64,000 nt of DNA. Origin: a virus. Position 1 is the stretch's first letter, and each line of letters opens with the position of its first letter. The notes beneath the pieces are model-generated. The model did no database searches. It saw only the letters and a program-made list of their open reading frames with translations, and was not told the origin of the DNA. The translations under genes were made by a program, and so were the position numbers. This document shows, in pieces, positions 48,701-57,820 of the stretch. The stretch is taken from the IMG/VR virus record IMGVR_UViG_3300034112_000721, positions 1 through 64,000 of that record. One strand, given 5' to 3'.

Positions 48701-50656
48701 CTCTCCAGGTTTAGTTTTAGGTGCACTAGCTAATTTTTCAACTGCAGCAAGACTTTTTGGTTTTGCTGTTGCTCTAGCAGCACTAACATTACTAGAAGGT
48801 TTAGATTTATTTTCTGATTCAGAGATTGCCTTAGTAATATAATTAGCCATATTACCAAGACCACCAGCAGCACCACTAGCAATTAATCTTGAAAGCTCAG
48901 CAGCTTTTTCTTTTTCTTGAAGTTGTTTTATTGGATTACCTCCTTTATCCATTCTAGTTAATGAAGGTATAGAAATGTCTTCTATTATATATCCACCTTT
49001 TCTGTATTCTTCTATTTGATTATCATCAAGTTCAAGTTCAATATAACTAGGTGCTCCAATCATATTTCTTAAAAAACTCTGTGCATCAGAATCTGCAATT
49101 GAAGGATTTTCAGTTGCTATATTTCTACCATAAACATTTGTAATTGGCCTATAACCAATTTTTCTATCTTCATCTACAGCATGCTGAAATGTTTCATGTG
49201 CAGGTGATTTTAAATATTCTCCTGTATTTTGATTAATACTATATGCATGATAATAACCATCACTCTCTTTGGGTTGATCATAATTAAATTTTTCTGGTCT
49301 TCCCTCAGAATCCCAATAACCCCTTATATCATATGTAGCATCATCTGTTTGAAGATTTTCAGGAAGTGTAGCATAAAATTTTTGAAATTCTATTTCTTCT
49401 TCTGGTGACAGTTTAGTAATACCACCATTTTGTTTCCTTATAAGATTACCTATAGAATGTCCATAGCTTGCTTCTGGTAATTCTACACCATCTTTAAATA
49501 TTTGTCCTGCACTTCCTAATTTATTAATAACAGATTGTTTATTATCTATATGTCTATTTATTCCCAGTTCTTTTATTTTAGCTATCTTAGCTTTATCTGA
49601 TCCTGTTGCAAATATTCTATCTTCAGATATTCCCGCAGCTCTTGCTCTTTCTATCATATCTGGTGTTACTTCAGCTCTAGCAGATATTATATATTTTTCA
49701 TTAGGCATGGATTGAGCCATTTGTAAACCTCTATCTGTGCTAAGTGTATCATCAAAGTCAAATGAAATTATTTCACCTCCTATTTTTTTATATTTTAACT
49801 TTTTAAGATTTTCTAAAATGCTTTCTATTCTTTGTTCTTCTTGTCTCGCCTCTCCTTCTATTGTAGATGGATTCATATACATTCTTTCCTGTGCTAAATT
49901 TAGTATTTTCTCTTCTGGCATATCAGGATTTTCTTGCATAATTTGATCAAAAGCTTGATCAAATTCAACACCTCTTCTATCATAATAAGCACCTATTGCT
50001 TCATCTGATGCAACATATGGATTAGGCCTAAGACCTACTGAACCGTATGTACTCATTTTACCATCCATATTTTGTTTATCATGAAAAAGTTCATGCGCCA
50101 ACCACCAAGGATTATTTATATTTTCTATTGGACTATTTGGATTATATGTTATAGTTCTAAATGCAGAATTATAACCTAATTGATGTTCAGGATTATTAGG
50201 ATCATAATTTTTTATTGGAACATATGTTATACCACCATCTTGAAAATATGGAGAATTAGGATCAAAGATTTTATTCTTTACAGATTTTGATTTTTTAAAT
50301 AACGGGTTTTTTGTAAATAATATATTCCTAGCCATTAAGCTTTTGGAATATTTTTTAGGATACTTTTTACTACCACCTTTCTTAGCTTGTGGTATTTCAT
50401 AAACCATGTCTCCTTCAAACTGATACTCATTACCTGGAGTCATGTATTGTGCATTACCTAAATTATCTATACCCAATAAGTCATCTTCTACTCCTTTCAT
50501 GGTTATCTTTCCAGTAGGTGTAGGTACTGCAGTAGGAAGACCTGGGTAATCCCATTGCCCTCTTTCAGAAACAATAAATCCTTGAGTAAATCTTTTTAAC
50601 TCATTTGGACCACCGGGTAAACCAGCTTTTTCATATTTCTTAAAAGACTTCTTCAT
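45719..50656 (-). CDS. Multi-enzyme virion protein: HExxH, HAD, ART-like and lytic transglycosylase modules
   Basis: A 1645-residue protein built from several enzyme-like parts. H188-E189-L-F-H192 is a zinc-peptidase-type motif. Residues ~295-395 look like a HAD hydrolase: D300-F-D302-D303-T, then IISARAE, a Lys-rich helix and a DNK. A segment near 930-1050 and one near 1140-1290 (KHGSPNKF with H1148, then GVGTYVTP and LYVNAKSPLY) resemble ADP-ribosyltransferase-like domains of phage polyvalent proteins. Residues ~1380-1540 fit an SLT/GH23 lytic transglycosylase, with E1398 (NHESGLNP) as catalytic Glu, then ATGLIQFMP. A repeated linker (KGGYIIED, KQGYIVED, KGGWIVEE) follows each section. The transglycosylase would open peptidoglycan during injection. 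Starts as TAATG on the muzzle gene. Confidence 0.8.
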   Translation of the reverse strand: MKKSFKKYEKAGLPGGPNELKRFTQGFIVSERGQWDYPGLPTAVPTPTGKITMKGVEDDLLGIDNLGNAQYMTPGNEYQFEGDMVYEIPQAKKGGSKKYPKKYSKSLMARNILFTKNPLFKKSKSVKNKIFDPNSPYFQDGGITYVPIKNYDPNNPEHQLGYNSAFRTITYNPNSPIENINNPWWLAHELFHDKQNMDGKMSTYGSVGLRPNPYVASDEAIGAYYDRRGVEFDQAFDQIMQENPDMPEEKILNLAQERMYMNPSTIEGEARQEEQRIESILENLKKLKYKKIGGEIISFDFDDTLSTDRGLQMAQSMPNEKYIISARAEVTPDMIERARAAGISEDRIFATGSDKAKIAKIKELGINRHIDNKQSVINKLGSAGQIFKDGVELPEASYGHSIGNLIRKQNGGITKLSPEEEIEFQKFYATLPENLQTDDATYDIRGYWDSEGRPEKFNYDQPKESDGYYHAYSINQNTGEYLKSPAHETFQHAVDEDRKIGYRPITNVYGRNIATENPSIADSDAQSFLRNMIGAPSYIELELDDNQIEEYRKGGYIIEDISIPSLTRMDKGGNPIKQLQEKEKAAELSRLIASGAAGGLGNMANYITKAISESENKSKPSSNVSAARATAKPKSLAAVEKLASAPKTKPGEVNLAVRDFVQDAKEIDLKSKKDPYEEKNKIIYIDGDKMELKDPDADAKYKQWVMNIEDKNKNQTYLEDFGDWINENIFGAESDIERAYKSTYNPVKPKTYYYNGRQVTGNGPWNNYGDAPVQMVYPEMFFMGPSGGAAGLVGNALKSGSKYAKNVIWPALNTALPLGEGITTATAGTVTPFNIASLIFGSQSAANLADSDSESRKSLEKAYNNPTTSNILDAVGNVGLDALGILGSPGVINMFGAAPKAISNLGEFITTKTPLKNTYKYNPWAFKPNPEAAYRMIGDEAGLKDALESGYFRPSSQGSDIKIVHPETYYTMGVPSDTRKYFGHVWDRGYPGPYMTEVSNAAKDSRFTPLNTYFGSGKDLGDIVYTNPEKFIPTNEATIYKQHWLKGYKKIDVPKQLPGSPNSKFQSEIDWRNWVKYKEDFDNNPNVIQELNDIEKANKEAGTWMKNADGTPFQGTPEQFVIQQSSNFKKAFPIILRDSKGNVLPVKHGSPNKFVEFKEEHFGSTTDKGDKGVGTYVTPLEYSKDYGVNQYNLYVNAKSPLYASSFIDPSIPKSARAHLADPQLRNFHRNISEKMKNRGVKQYLDKDIVIGDEFYPNINENAFEMVVPFSNRMKSAVGNILLDMTNPNIYKSMLPYIIPTGLGVGAAAYGTNDGANYKSGGLIETNDNGIVSELTEKEIDKLVKQGYIVEDFSTPSLTKARTGMQMSGLDPAFQAKAQQVANNLGVSLEDLIGIMNHESGLNPAAVNPYTNATGLIQFMPNTAKGLGTSIEALKNMSAIEQLDYVEKFYKPVVGKAKDIGDLYMYTFLPAAVGKPDDFVLGASGSGIKVFGINQDALYNQNKTFDADKKGYYTVGDVKRRISKFSGRPLVGSSNQSIPGFESSTTRTPGEKTVVKTTIIKDMQNDDWQPRKEEEQVDPRIEQLKTFTKIIEPSLQNINNIYAAAMQQKRFGGNTRMFQDGGMIMDLSDKEINQYRKGGWIVEEID
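46565..46660 (-). repeat. Repeated linker motif, copy 2
   Basis: Encodes LTEKEIDKLVKQGYIVEDFS followed by TPSLTKARTGM. It lies exactly between the ART-like segment and the lytic transglycosylase domain of the 1645-aa protein and shares the PSLT extension with copy 1. Confidence 0.75.
48945..49040 (-). repeat. Repeated linker motif, copy 1
   Basis: Encodes DDNQIEEYRKGGYIIEDISI followed by PSLTRMDKGG. It ends the peptidase/HAD section of the 1645-aa protein. Copies 2 and 3 share the pattern (E/Q)I-x-x-(Y/L)-x-K-x-G-(Y/W)-I-(I/V)-E-(D/E). Confidence 0.75.
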
Positions 50657-53600
50657 TATCTTATTGACATTTCATTTTTACTATTTACAACTTTTAATAT
50701 AAAGTTGATATCTCTTTCTTGTTCTGTAGCAAGTTTAGATAAAAATAAATAATTTAAGTAATGTCTAAACTTCTTTCTTTGAGTATCTAACTTAGCATAA
50801 TTTAAGTTTGCATTATTCAAAGTTTTAATATAACCATTTGGTTCTGTATTCCAAATAAATTGTTCAGAATAATTACCAAGAAGTTGTGTAGTTCCAGGAA
50901 CAAGAGGTCCTGTTGGAGGGTAATCTGACCCAATTGGAAATTCTCCTCTATCTTTTGTAATATCCCAATACTGATTAAACCTATACTTATTTTCTTCTTT
51001 TGAAAATAATATATCAAATGAAGATAAGTTGGATTGATTTAATTTAGGATATTGTAATGAAAGAGTAATATTATTTTTTGGGAATATGTTTAAATTAAGA
51101 TATCCAGATACTTGCTCTGTGTTAGATATAACTGCTTGACTAAAGTTTGCATCAAGAACATGAAACTGATCTACACAGTTAAATTGTGAATATCTATAAC
51201 ACTCTAAGGTATATTCTATTGATCTTACAATACTTGGAGCAGATCCTGTATTTATTGGATACTCTATTTCAAAAGGATATTGTGTACCATAAAAATTACA
51301 GAAGTCATCACATACATCATTATGTCTCCAGATTGTATTACCTTTTACAGTAAACAATGTTTCTTTAGATGAAAATACAAGATCTGGATGCCAATCATGA
51401 TAACTAATAAATACTTGTAATTTAGGGTCATAACTTACAGTCCATGATGCATCAACAAAAACATTTGGGTGCCCTAATGGATAATTTACTCCAAGATAAT
51501 TAAACTTATTTGTTTCTGGATTATAAGATACTTTACCTATATCCTTTCTTAACTGATAATCTTTCTTAGTAAAGTATAGTATAGATGATCTTGTATCATA
51601 TCCTGCTTGAACACCAATACCAGCTACTGGATTATCTTGATGTGGATAATCTGGAAAATCTTCTGTTAGCTTATATGGTAAAAATAAAGAAAACCACCAC
51701 TTCAATCCATTTTGTGAAATTTCTTTTATACCCTCACCATATGCAAAAAGTTTACCCTGATTCATTGATGCATAATATAATCCAGCTGGTGAGTATATTA
51801 CAGATCTTATATTTTGAGATGAACCATATTCAAATGGTGCATCAGCATTTACTGCAGACTGTGGAGGATTACTAAATAAACCACCATCTCCAATAGTTAC
51901 TTTTTTACCAGATAAAGTCTGTAATGTATCTATACCTTGATAGAACAAAGGTCCTGTAGTTGGGAATGTAAAGATCATACCTGTCATACCAACAGGTTTT
52001 ACCGTAGTAATTTTATCATTAAACTGTACATAGTTTAATGGTAAATAGATCAACCAATTATTATCATAGGATTGATCATCTTGGTACAATGAGTATAACG
52101 CTCTATTTGGATAATATGTAAAACATAATTCTGCAACTTGAGGATCATAATTTGCACCTTGTGTTGATCCGGCAGAAAGATACTGTGTAAAAAACTTAGT
52201 AACACTTAATGAATAATCATAGTTATAAAAGTTACCCTTAGTAATTACTTCTGGATTCATATCAAACAGCTGTCTTAAATCTGTATATTGATATGGTATA
52301 TATGGTTGTTGTGATTGTAAAGTTCCTTGTGATCTAAAGTCTACAAGTACATTACTCTCTACAAAGAAATCTCTTACACCAGAATTAGCTAAATACATGT
52401 ATGAATCCTTAACAGATAAAAATCCTGGATAGTTTCCTTCCGTATCATTTTGTCTATCATAATTATCATTATCTAAATTATAATATCCTTTTGGCATTGG
52501 ACCAGTACCAAATGTTGGCTGAGGAGTTAGTAAAGATATTATATCTGCAATTGTTGTTGCAATATTACCACCAGCAGCAATTGGATTTTCATCTTTACTG
52601 TATGGTGCAGTATTCATCCAATACCTTGCTGTAGGTATATTATTATATAATGCATAGTTCCATATAGTTCCATCAGGTAAATTATATAACCAGTTGTAAA
52701 AGAAAAGCATTGTGTTCTTTTCTGTAAATCTGTTTATATAAGTATCTCCTCCAAATATAATTTCTGATGTTGGAAGAACTTTATGAAATACTTGTCCATT
52801 CAACGGGCAGTTGCCAGATGTTGGTTGAGAAATTATATTATTAGGATCAAATTTTTGTTCACACGTTGTTGCAACAACTTGTTTAATACTATCAATTCTA
52901 CCATATTGATTTTGTACATTATATTTTAATCCAACATAATGACTTGCTATATTTCCTAAAAATTGTTTAAATAATGATTCATTTTTAAAACTCATATCAA
53001 AGCTTGGAACATCAGTTGCTTTACCAAGATTAATTAATGAGTTATCTTCTTGAAAACCAATTTGCTGTGTTGATCCAACATATGTACCAACTAACTGCGG
53101 TCCTATTGTTGGAGCAATGGTAGGTGATGTGTATGTTGTATTTGGAGCAGAAGTTCTAATAAAGACTGTCTTAGGTCTAGAAAGATTATTTATTGTAAAT
53201 CTTTGAAAATTACCAAATCCATTTAAATAATCTGGAACCTCTTGATTTCTATCACTAAGATAGAACCCGTTTTCAATTTTAAATCTTTTTAAGAAATTAG
53301 TATTAGGTGCAACAAATCTTGCATAGAATCCATGTGCTAATGATTGTAAAGCATATTGTCTAAATGGTAAAAATGCTTGAATAATTCTTAGTGTTGTATT
53401 GAACCCCTCAGTAAAATAATATGGTAACTGCACACCAATATTTATTGCGCTTGTTGCAAAAACACCAAGCCCTAAATTATTTAAAACAGTTGCTGTATTA
53501 TAATCTGTTATAAGTGTTGTTGGTGGATATAGTCCAATATTTGCATATGATTGTGCCGTTGTTTCAAAAATCTCTTCAAGCGTTAAAGATGCCGGATTAC

Positions 53601-56109
53601 CAGGTCCAGTAATTGCACCAGAAATTTGTTGAGAGGCACTATTAAAATAGTTATTAAGTTGTGTATAAAAGTTAAATGCATTACTTGCAGCAGCATTTAC
53701 TGTAAATGAATCAAGATCTCCTGGTGGTGGATTTGGTGGTGTTAAGTTATTACCATTACCACCTGCAATATTCCAATAATCATATTTTTGATAAGGGACT
53801 TGAAAATCTGGAAGAGCTGGTGATGATATCTGTTTCTTACCCAATAAGTTTAATAAAGCATTTCCAAGACCAGCTATAATTGCAATATAAACCGCAGCAT
53901 TACTCATCAACTGATTTTCAGGATGCTTATCTGGTATTACAAAAGAATGTACTGAGTTACCTTCTAAACTTCCATAGATTTTTAATTCAGTTTGGTTTAT
54001 AAAAGGATTTCTAAAGCTAGTATCTGGAGATGTAAATGTAAGAAGGTTTTTTGGTATACCTTGATTTACAAATGTTTCATTTCCATCTTTATCTATAGTG
54101 GTTGTTTTAATAAAAGGATCATTATAATAATAATCATGATCTCCAATATTTGCAGTATTATCTAATGGTATTGAACAGTTAAATGGATAGTTTGCATATA
54201 GTCCTGTTCTATTACCTTTTGATTGCCCCTGTATAGGATAAGTCCTAAAGTTATTAATCATCCCTTTAGCAACTATACTAAGATTACCTTCTCTTGAACC
54301 TCTTAGTATTTCATATCCAACTATATTAGGAATATCATTACCGTCATTATCTTTTGGGTAGATTATATTATTAAACTCTACACCCATTATTCTAATAAAC
54401 TTTTTACCATCAGAAGCATTAGCATTTTCTACTCTAAAGTGATATGTATCAGGTGTTAATGCATTATCTGGAAACTTGTGATGTCTAATAGGTTTACCAC
54501 AAAGATCATATCTTGGATCTTTAGTAGCTGTCCAACACTGTGAACTTGAATTCCATATGTTAGGTTGGTTATCAGGATATATTTCTGTAGATTGCCAGTA
54601 TCCCATTTTACCTTTAGCTAATACAACTCCTCCATCAGGTAATACTGGATAGTTAGGAAAGTATGTATCTGTCTGCCAAGCTGTATTTACAGTTTCAAAT
54701 AATAATGTGTTATCTACAAAACTATTCTTATCTGTATATGTATCAGCATCTTTTGTATTTGCAGGAACATTATCTGGATTTGGTGTTGGATAGTTTTCTT
54801 CTGGTCTTCCAGGAATGTGATAAGATGCAGATTTATCTCCAGTATTGTATACCCATCTTATAAAGAAAGCATATACCTCATCTCTAAGATAACCTACTTT
54901 AGATCCTCCAGTAATATAATAGTCTTCAGGATATTCAACTGACACCCATTTAGTATTTATCAAATTAGCAAGTGGCTGATAATTAAAATCAAATTTAGAT
55001 GTGGGAGCAATTCTAAGTAAGTACTGTCCAACATTAACTATCTGATCTGATTTCTCATATACTGGATTTAATAATGGTATAGCTGATGTTGGTATAGTTA
55101 TTAATGTCTGTGGTATATCATCTAATAAGATTGATGTTTCAGAAGTAGAATAATAACCAATCTGTTTTGCTTGAACATTTTCATTAATTGATCTAACTAT
55201 TACTAATTCAAACTGCTCAAAGTTTTCAGTGTCTAAATCTAATGTTAATAGTAATGATCCTTGTGAAACATCATTAGGATTATATACTGGTTGAAGATTA
55301 CTTGGAGAAAAATAATTAGTTACATTCTGACCCTTAATAGAATATGCTACAACGGCAAAGTAAGTTCCATTTTCTAATGTACCTGTACCAGGTGCAATTG
55401 AAAGTTGAACGCATGGTGTCTGTACTAATGATGCCAATCTTATTTTGTCACAATCTAAAAAGTTTAAATCTGTACATATTTTACAATCTCCAGGAGTACA
55501 TTTTTGTTCCCATGCAGTAATTGGCCATAATACAGTTCCACTTGATGAAATATATCTATTATAATTTATACCTGCTGTAGCTTGATTAGAGCCACCCCAT
55601 TGAAAAGATGAATCTGGCCATGTCTTTGGATCACCAATATTTAAATATCTATCAGGATTTAAACCATCTGCCCAATACACTTCCCACTTACAATCTCCCT
55701 TTTGTCTAGAAGCTCCGGTAATTAAATTATATGGACTAAAATTTAAACATGGTGCAGAAACAATTGGTCTATACAAACAATGTTCTTCTTCATATAAACC
55801 AATTTCAGAATTAACAGGTTTACCATTTACAGTAGCAACAGTAAATATAATCCACTTATCCGCATATAAATGTATAATACCAATAATAGCTTTATCACCC
55901 TGCATGGTCTCTCCACTTGTTCCGCAGAGATAGTTTGAGTCCTCATTAGATAAAGTACCTAGGTTACCCTCATCAGTATTATTGACCATGTTTCTTGCAT
56001 GTGTCCATAGTCCAGATGTTACAAATGATGGGTCTGTATCTTTATTTAGACCTTTAGAGAAACTATTTGTAATATTCTGAGTAGTATTTTGAAGACCTTT
56101 TTTAGCCAT
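50656..56109 (-). CDS. Tail muzzle-type protein (crAss-like), 1817 aa
   Basis: A 1817-residue, mostly beta-rich structural protein. Its N-terminus (SFSKGLNKDTDPSFVTSGLW, then a RNMVNN segment, GNLGTLSNEDSNYLC and IIGIIHLYADKWIIFT) follows the pattern I recall from the crAss-like muzzle or 'stabilization' protein, which forms the distal tail opening and is compared with P22 gp10-type tail proteins. Many Tyr, Asn, Pro and Gly residues and several Cys are present. The middle includes an Ala/Asn-rich helical region (~780-830). It lies directly after three neck/ring-type genes and starts as TAATG on the 348-aa gene, as expected for head-to-tail gene order. The structural assignment is fairly confident; the exact homologue is not checked. 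Confidence 0.78.
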   Translation of the reverse strand: MAKKGLQNTTQNITNSFSKGLNKDTDPSFVTSGLWTHARNMVNNTDEGNLGTLSNEDSNYLCGTSGETMQGDKAIIGIIHLYADKWIIFTVATVNGKPVNSEIGLYEEEHCLYRPIVSAPCLNFSPYNLITGASRQKGDCKWEVYWADGLNPDRYLNIGDPKTWPDSSFQWGGSNQATAGINYNRYISSSGTVLWPITAWEQKCTPGDCKICTDLNFLDCDKIRLASLVQTPCVQLSIAPGTGTLENGTYFAVVAYSIKGQNVTNYFSPSNLQPVYNPNDVSQGSLLLTLDLDTENFEQFELVIVRSINENVQAKQIGYYSTSETSILLDDIPQTLITIPTSAIPLLNPVYEKSDQIVNVGQYLLRIAPTSKFDFNYQPLANLINTKWVSVEYPEDYYITGGSKVGYLRDEVYAFFIRWVYNTGDKSASYHIPGRPEENYPTPNPDNVPANTKDADTYTDKNSFVDNTLLFETVNTAWQTDTYFPNYPVLPDGGVVLAKGKMGYWQSTEIYPDNQPNIWNSSSQCWTATKDPRYDLCGKPIRHHKFPDNALTPDTYHFRVENANASDGKKFIRIMGVEFNNIIYPKDNDGNDIPNIVGYEILRGSREGNLSIVAKGMINNFRTYPIQGQSKGNRTGLYANYPFNCSIPLDNTANIGDHDYYYNDPFIKTTTIDKDGNETFVNQGIPKNLLTFTSPDTSFRNPFINQTELKIYGSLEGNSVHSFVIPDKHPENQLMSNAAVYIAIIAGLGNALLNLLGKKQISSPALPDFQVPYQKYDYWNIAGGNGNNLTPPNPPPGDLDSFTVNAAASNAFNFYTQLNNYFNSASQQISGAITGPGNPASLTLEEIFETTAQSYANIGLYPPTTLITDYNTATVLNNLGLGVFATSAINIGVQLPYYFTEGFNTTLRIIQAFLPFRQYALQSLAHGFYARFVAPNTNFLKRFKIENGFYLSDRNQEVPDYLNGFGNFQRFTINNLSRPKTVFIRTSAPNTTYTSPTIAPTIGPQLVGTYVGSTQQIGFQEDNSLINLGKATDVPSFDMSFKNESLFKQFLGNIASHYVGLKYNVQNQYGRIDSIKQVVATTCEQKFDPNNIISQPTSGNCPLNGQVFHKVLPTSEIIFGGDTYINRFTEKNTMLFFYNWLYNLPDGTIWNYALYNNIPTARYWMNTAPYSKDENPIAAGGNIATTIADIISLLTPQPTFGTGPMPKGYYNLDNDNYDRQNDTEGNYPGFLSVKDSYMYLANSGVRDFFVESNVLVDFRSQGTLQSQQPYIPYQYTDLRQLFDMNPEVITKGNFYNYDYSLSVTKFFTQYLSAGSTQGANYDPQVAELCFTYYPNRALYSLYQDDQSYDNNWLIYLPLNYVQFNDKITTVKPVGMTGMIFTFPTTGPLFYQGIDTLQTLSGKKVTIGDGGLFSNPPQSAVNADAPFEYGSSQNIRSVIYSPAGLYYASMNQGKLFAYGEGIKEISQNGLKWWFSLFLPYKLTEDFPDYPHQDNPVAGIGVQAGYDTRSSILYFTKKDYQLRKDIGKVSYNPETNKFNYLGVNYPLGHPNVFVDASWTVSYDPKLQVFISYHDWHPDLVFSSKETLFTVKGNTIWRHNDVCDDFCNFYGTQYPFEIEYPINTGSAPSIVRSIEYTLECYRYSQFNCVDQFHVLDANFSQAVISNTEQVSGYLNLNIFPKNNITLSLQYPKLNQSNLSSFDILFSKEENKYRFNQYWDITKDRGEFPIGSDYPPTGPLVPGTTQLLGNYSEQFIWNTEPNGYIKTLNNANLNYAKLDTQRKKFRHYLNYLFLSKLATEQERDINFILKVVNSKNEMSIR

Positions 56110-57155
56110 TATATTATTCTATTGCCGGTTAAGTTTCTATAATATGCTGCATTAGGAGAATAACTTTCAAACATATAGTAATACTTACCATACATTGATT
56201 TTCTATTTGTCCACCACATCTTTTCAAGTTCCTTGAAGTTTGGTGTATTAACAACACTTAATGCTTGATTTCTAGCTGCTCTTAATCTTTGTTCAATTAA
56301 CTGCATTCTTTGTGCTACATCCTCACCATTAATATATAGGTTTTCAAGTATTCTAGATTTTAAAGCATATTCATAATATTCATTTATTAGATCATGATCT
56401 GGGACCATTAAGTATCCTTGATCATTTACCATTTCACCTTGATAATTTAAATATACCTTACCAGTTTCAAATGTTGTAAATAGAAAACCACCTTTTATCC
56501 AACCTTGGTTTGCTGTATTAAAATAAAGATTTGGACAGTCACATTCTATTTCTTGACTAGCCTTCATTCTTAATGGTAATAAATCTGTGTAAACTCTTGT
56601 AGCTCCAGAATTATTCATTACTTGAACTAGTTCCCACTTTTCCCCTTTACAATTCATAAAAACTCTAGGTGCAATACAAGTATCACCATAAGGATTGTTT
56701 GGGTCATACTCTGTAGGTATTGGATCTACTATAGGAAAATTAAGATCACATGCTGCAGTTTTGTTACATGGATTAGAATTACATGTTCTGCAGTTAACTG
56801 TTGGTGGTGCACACACATCTGTAGTAGATGGAGTTTCTTGGTATCTTACTTCTTGTATATTAGTTCCTGCAGACATTGGACCATATCCAACTTGTTGAAC
56901 ATAGTTACCGCATACTAATGCAAAGTTAAATACATAAAAATCATCTGGTAGTTTTACCTTACCATGACATACATCTAGAATAACTTCTTTAGTTTGATTT
57001 ACCCTTAGACCAAGATCATAATTTAGTTTTTTAACCAGCTTAATTAATTGCTGAGGCTCTATCATGTTTTCTAGAGCAAAGGTGTTTAAATCAACTGTTA
57101 CATCTTCTAACAATTGATCAAAAGTTCTATATCTAAGAGTATAATTAAAATCCAT
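56109..57155 (-). CDS. Neck/tail ring-type structural protein, 348 aa
   Basis: A 348-residue protein. The first ~110 residues (RYRTFDQLLEDVTVDLNTFA, then IEPQQLIKLVKKLNYDLGLR, LPDDFYVFNFALVCG) recall a conserved crAss-like structural protein encoded between the small ring genes and the muzzle. A Cys-rich insertion follows (residues ~115-165, with CRTCNSNPC), then a beta-rich part and a helical C-terminus (ARNQALSVVNTPNFKELEKM). It is linked to both neighbours by one-base TAATG overlaps. Likely part of the portal-to-tail connector; the exact ring is not assigned. Confidence 0.7.
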   Translation of the reverse strand: MDFNYTLRYRTFDQLLEDVTVDLNTFALENMIEPQQLIKLVKKLNYDLGLRVNQTKEVILDVCHGKVKLPDDFYVFNFALVCGNYVQQVGYGPMSAGTNIQEVRYQETPSTTDVCAPPTVNCRTCNSNPCNKTAACDLNFPIVDPIPTEYDPNNPYGDTCIAPRVFMNCKGEKWELVQVMNNSGATRVYTDLLPLRMKASQEIECDCPNLYFNTANQGWIKGGFLFTTFETGKVYLNYQGEMVNDQGYLMVPDHDLINEYYEYALKSRILENLYINGEDVAQRMQLIEQRLRAARNQALSVVNTPNFKELEKMWWTNRKSMYGKYYYMFESYSPNAAYYRNLTGNRII

Positions 57156-57820
57156 TATCTAAGTATATTTTGACCATCATCAGGACCATCTGTTGGAACC
57201 TGCATAGTCATAGTTAATTCTTTAATTACAAACTGCTCTACTTCAGAAAATAAATACTCTGGAATAGTTAATAATTTATCTTGTGCTATCTCACACTGTT
57301 GAGCAGGATCACACGGATCAGTTACTCCTTGAAAGATAGCCTCCATTCTAATTGCTTCCCAATCTATATTGGGGCAGTATAAATATCCATTTAAATACCA
57401 AAAATATTTTCTTGTATTATATTTAAATGTAGTAGTCTTTGTCATTGAAACCCATGTACCCGGATCTGTTCTAAACATTTCTATACTACCATCTATTGAA
57501 GATACTGTACGTATAACAGGACCAAATGTTCCTTCTAATATAGTTGGTAGTTTATCTTTTGTTCTTTTAAAATAACATCCAGAATAAACACCAAGACATC
57601 CAGCTTCTACTTTATCTACATCTATAAGTTCAAGATATGGTAATACCTGAAATATAGAGCTAATCTTCATTAGCTTGAATTGATTATCCTCTCTCTTTAA
57701 AAGAGTCTGGCCATATTTAATTAGAGAGCTATAGATTACTCTATCAGTTAAAAAAGAATCTTCTTTAACTGCTTTTAAAGTATTTCTAACCCGTGATATT
57801 GCTTCACCTATAGTTGTCAT
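57155..57820 (-). CDS. Neck/ring-type structural protein, 221 aa
   Basis: A 221-residue protein with a pattern familiar from crAss-like structural clusters: AISRVRNTLKAVKEDSFLTD, then IYSSLIKYGQTLLKREDN, VDKVEAGCLGVYSGCYFKRT, IRTVSSIDGS and KYFWYLNGYLYCPNIDWEAI. The helical start and beta-rich middle fit an adaptor that binds the portal or another ring. The start overlaps the 193-aa gene by 4 bases, and the stop overlaps the 348-aa gene by one. I am confident it is a structural neck protein; which ring it forms is not known from sequence. Confidence 0.75.
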   Translation of the reverse strand: MTTIGEAISRVRNTLKAVKEDSFLTDRVIYSSLIKYGQTLLKREDNQFKLMKISSIFQVLPYLELIDVDKVEAGCLGVYSGCYFKRTKDKLPTILEGTFGPVIRTVSSIDGSIEMFRTDPGTWVSMTKTTTFKYNTRKYFWYLNGYLYCPNIDWEAIRMEAIFQGVTDPCDPAQQCEIAQDKLLTIPEYLFSEVEQFVIKELTMTMQVPTDGPDDGQNILR

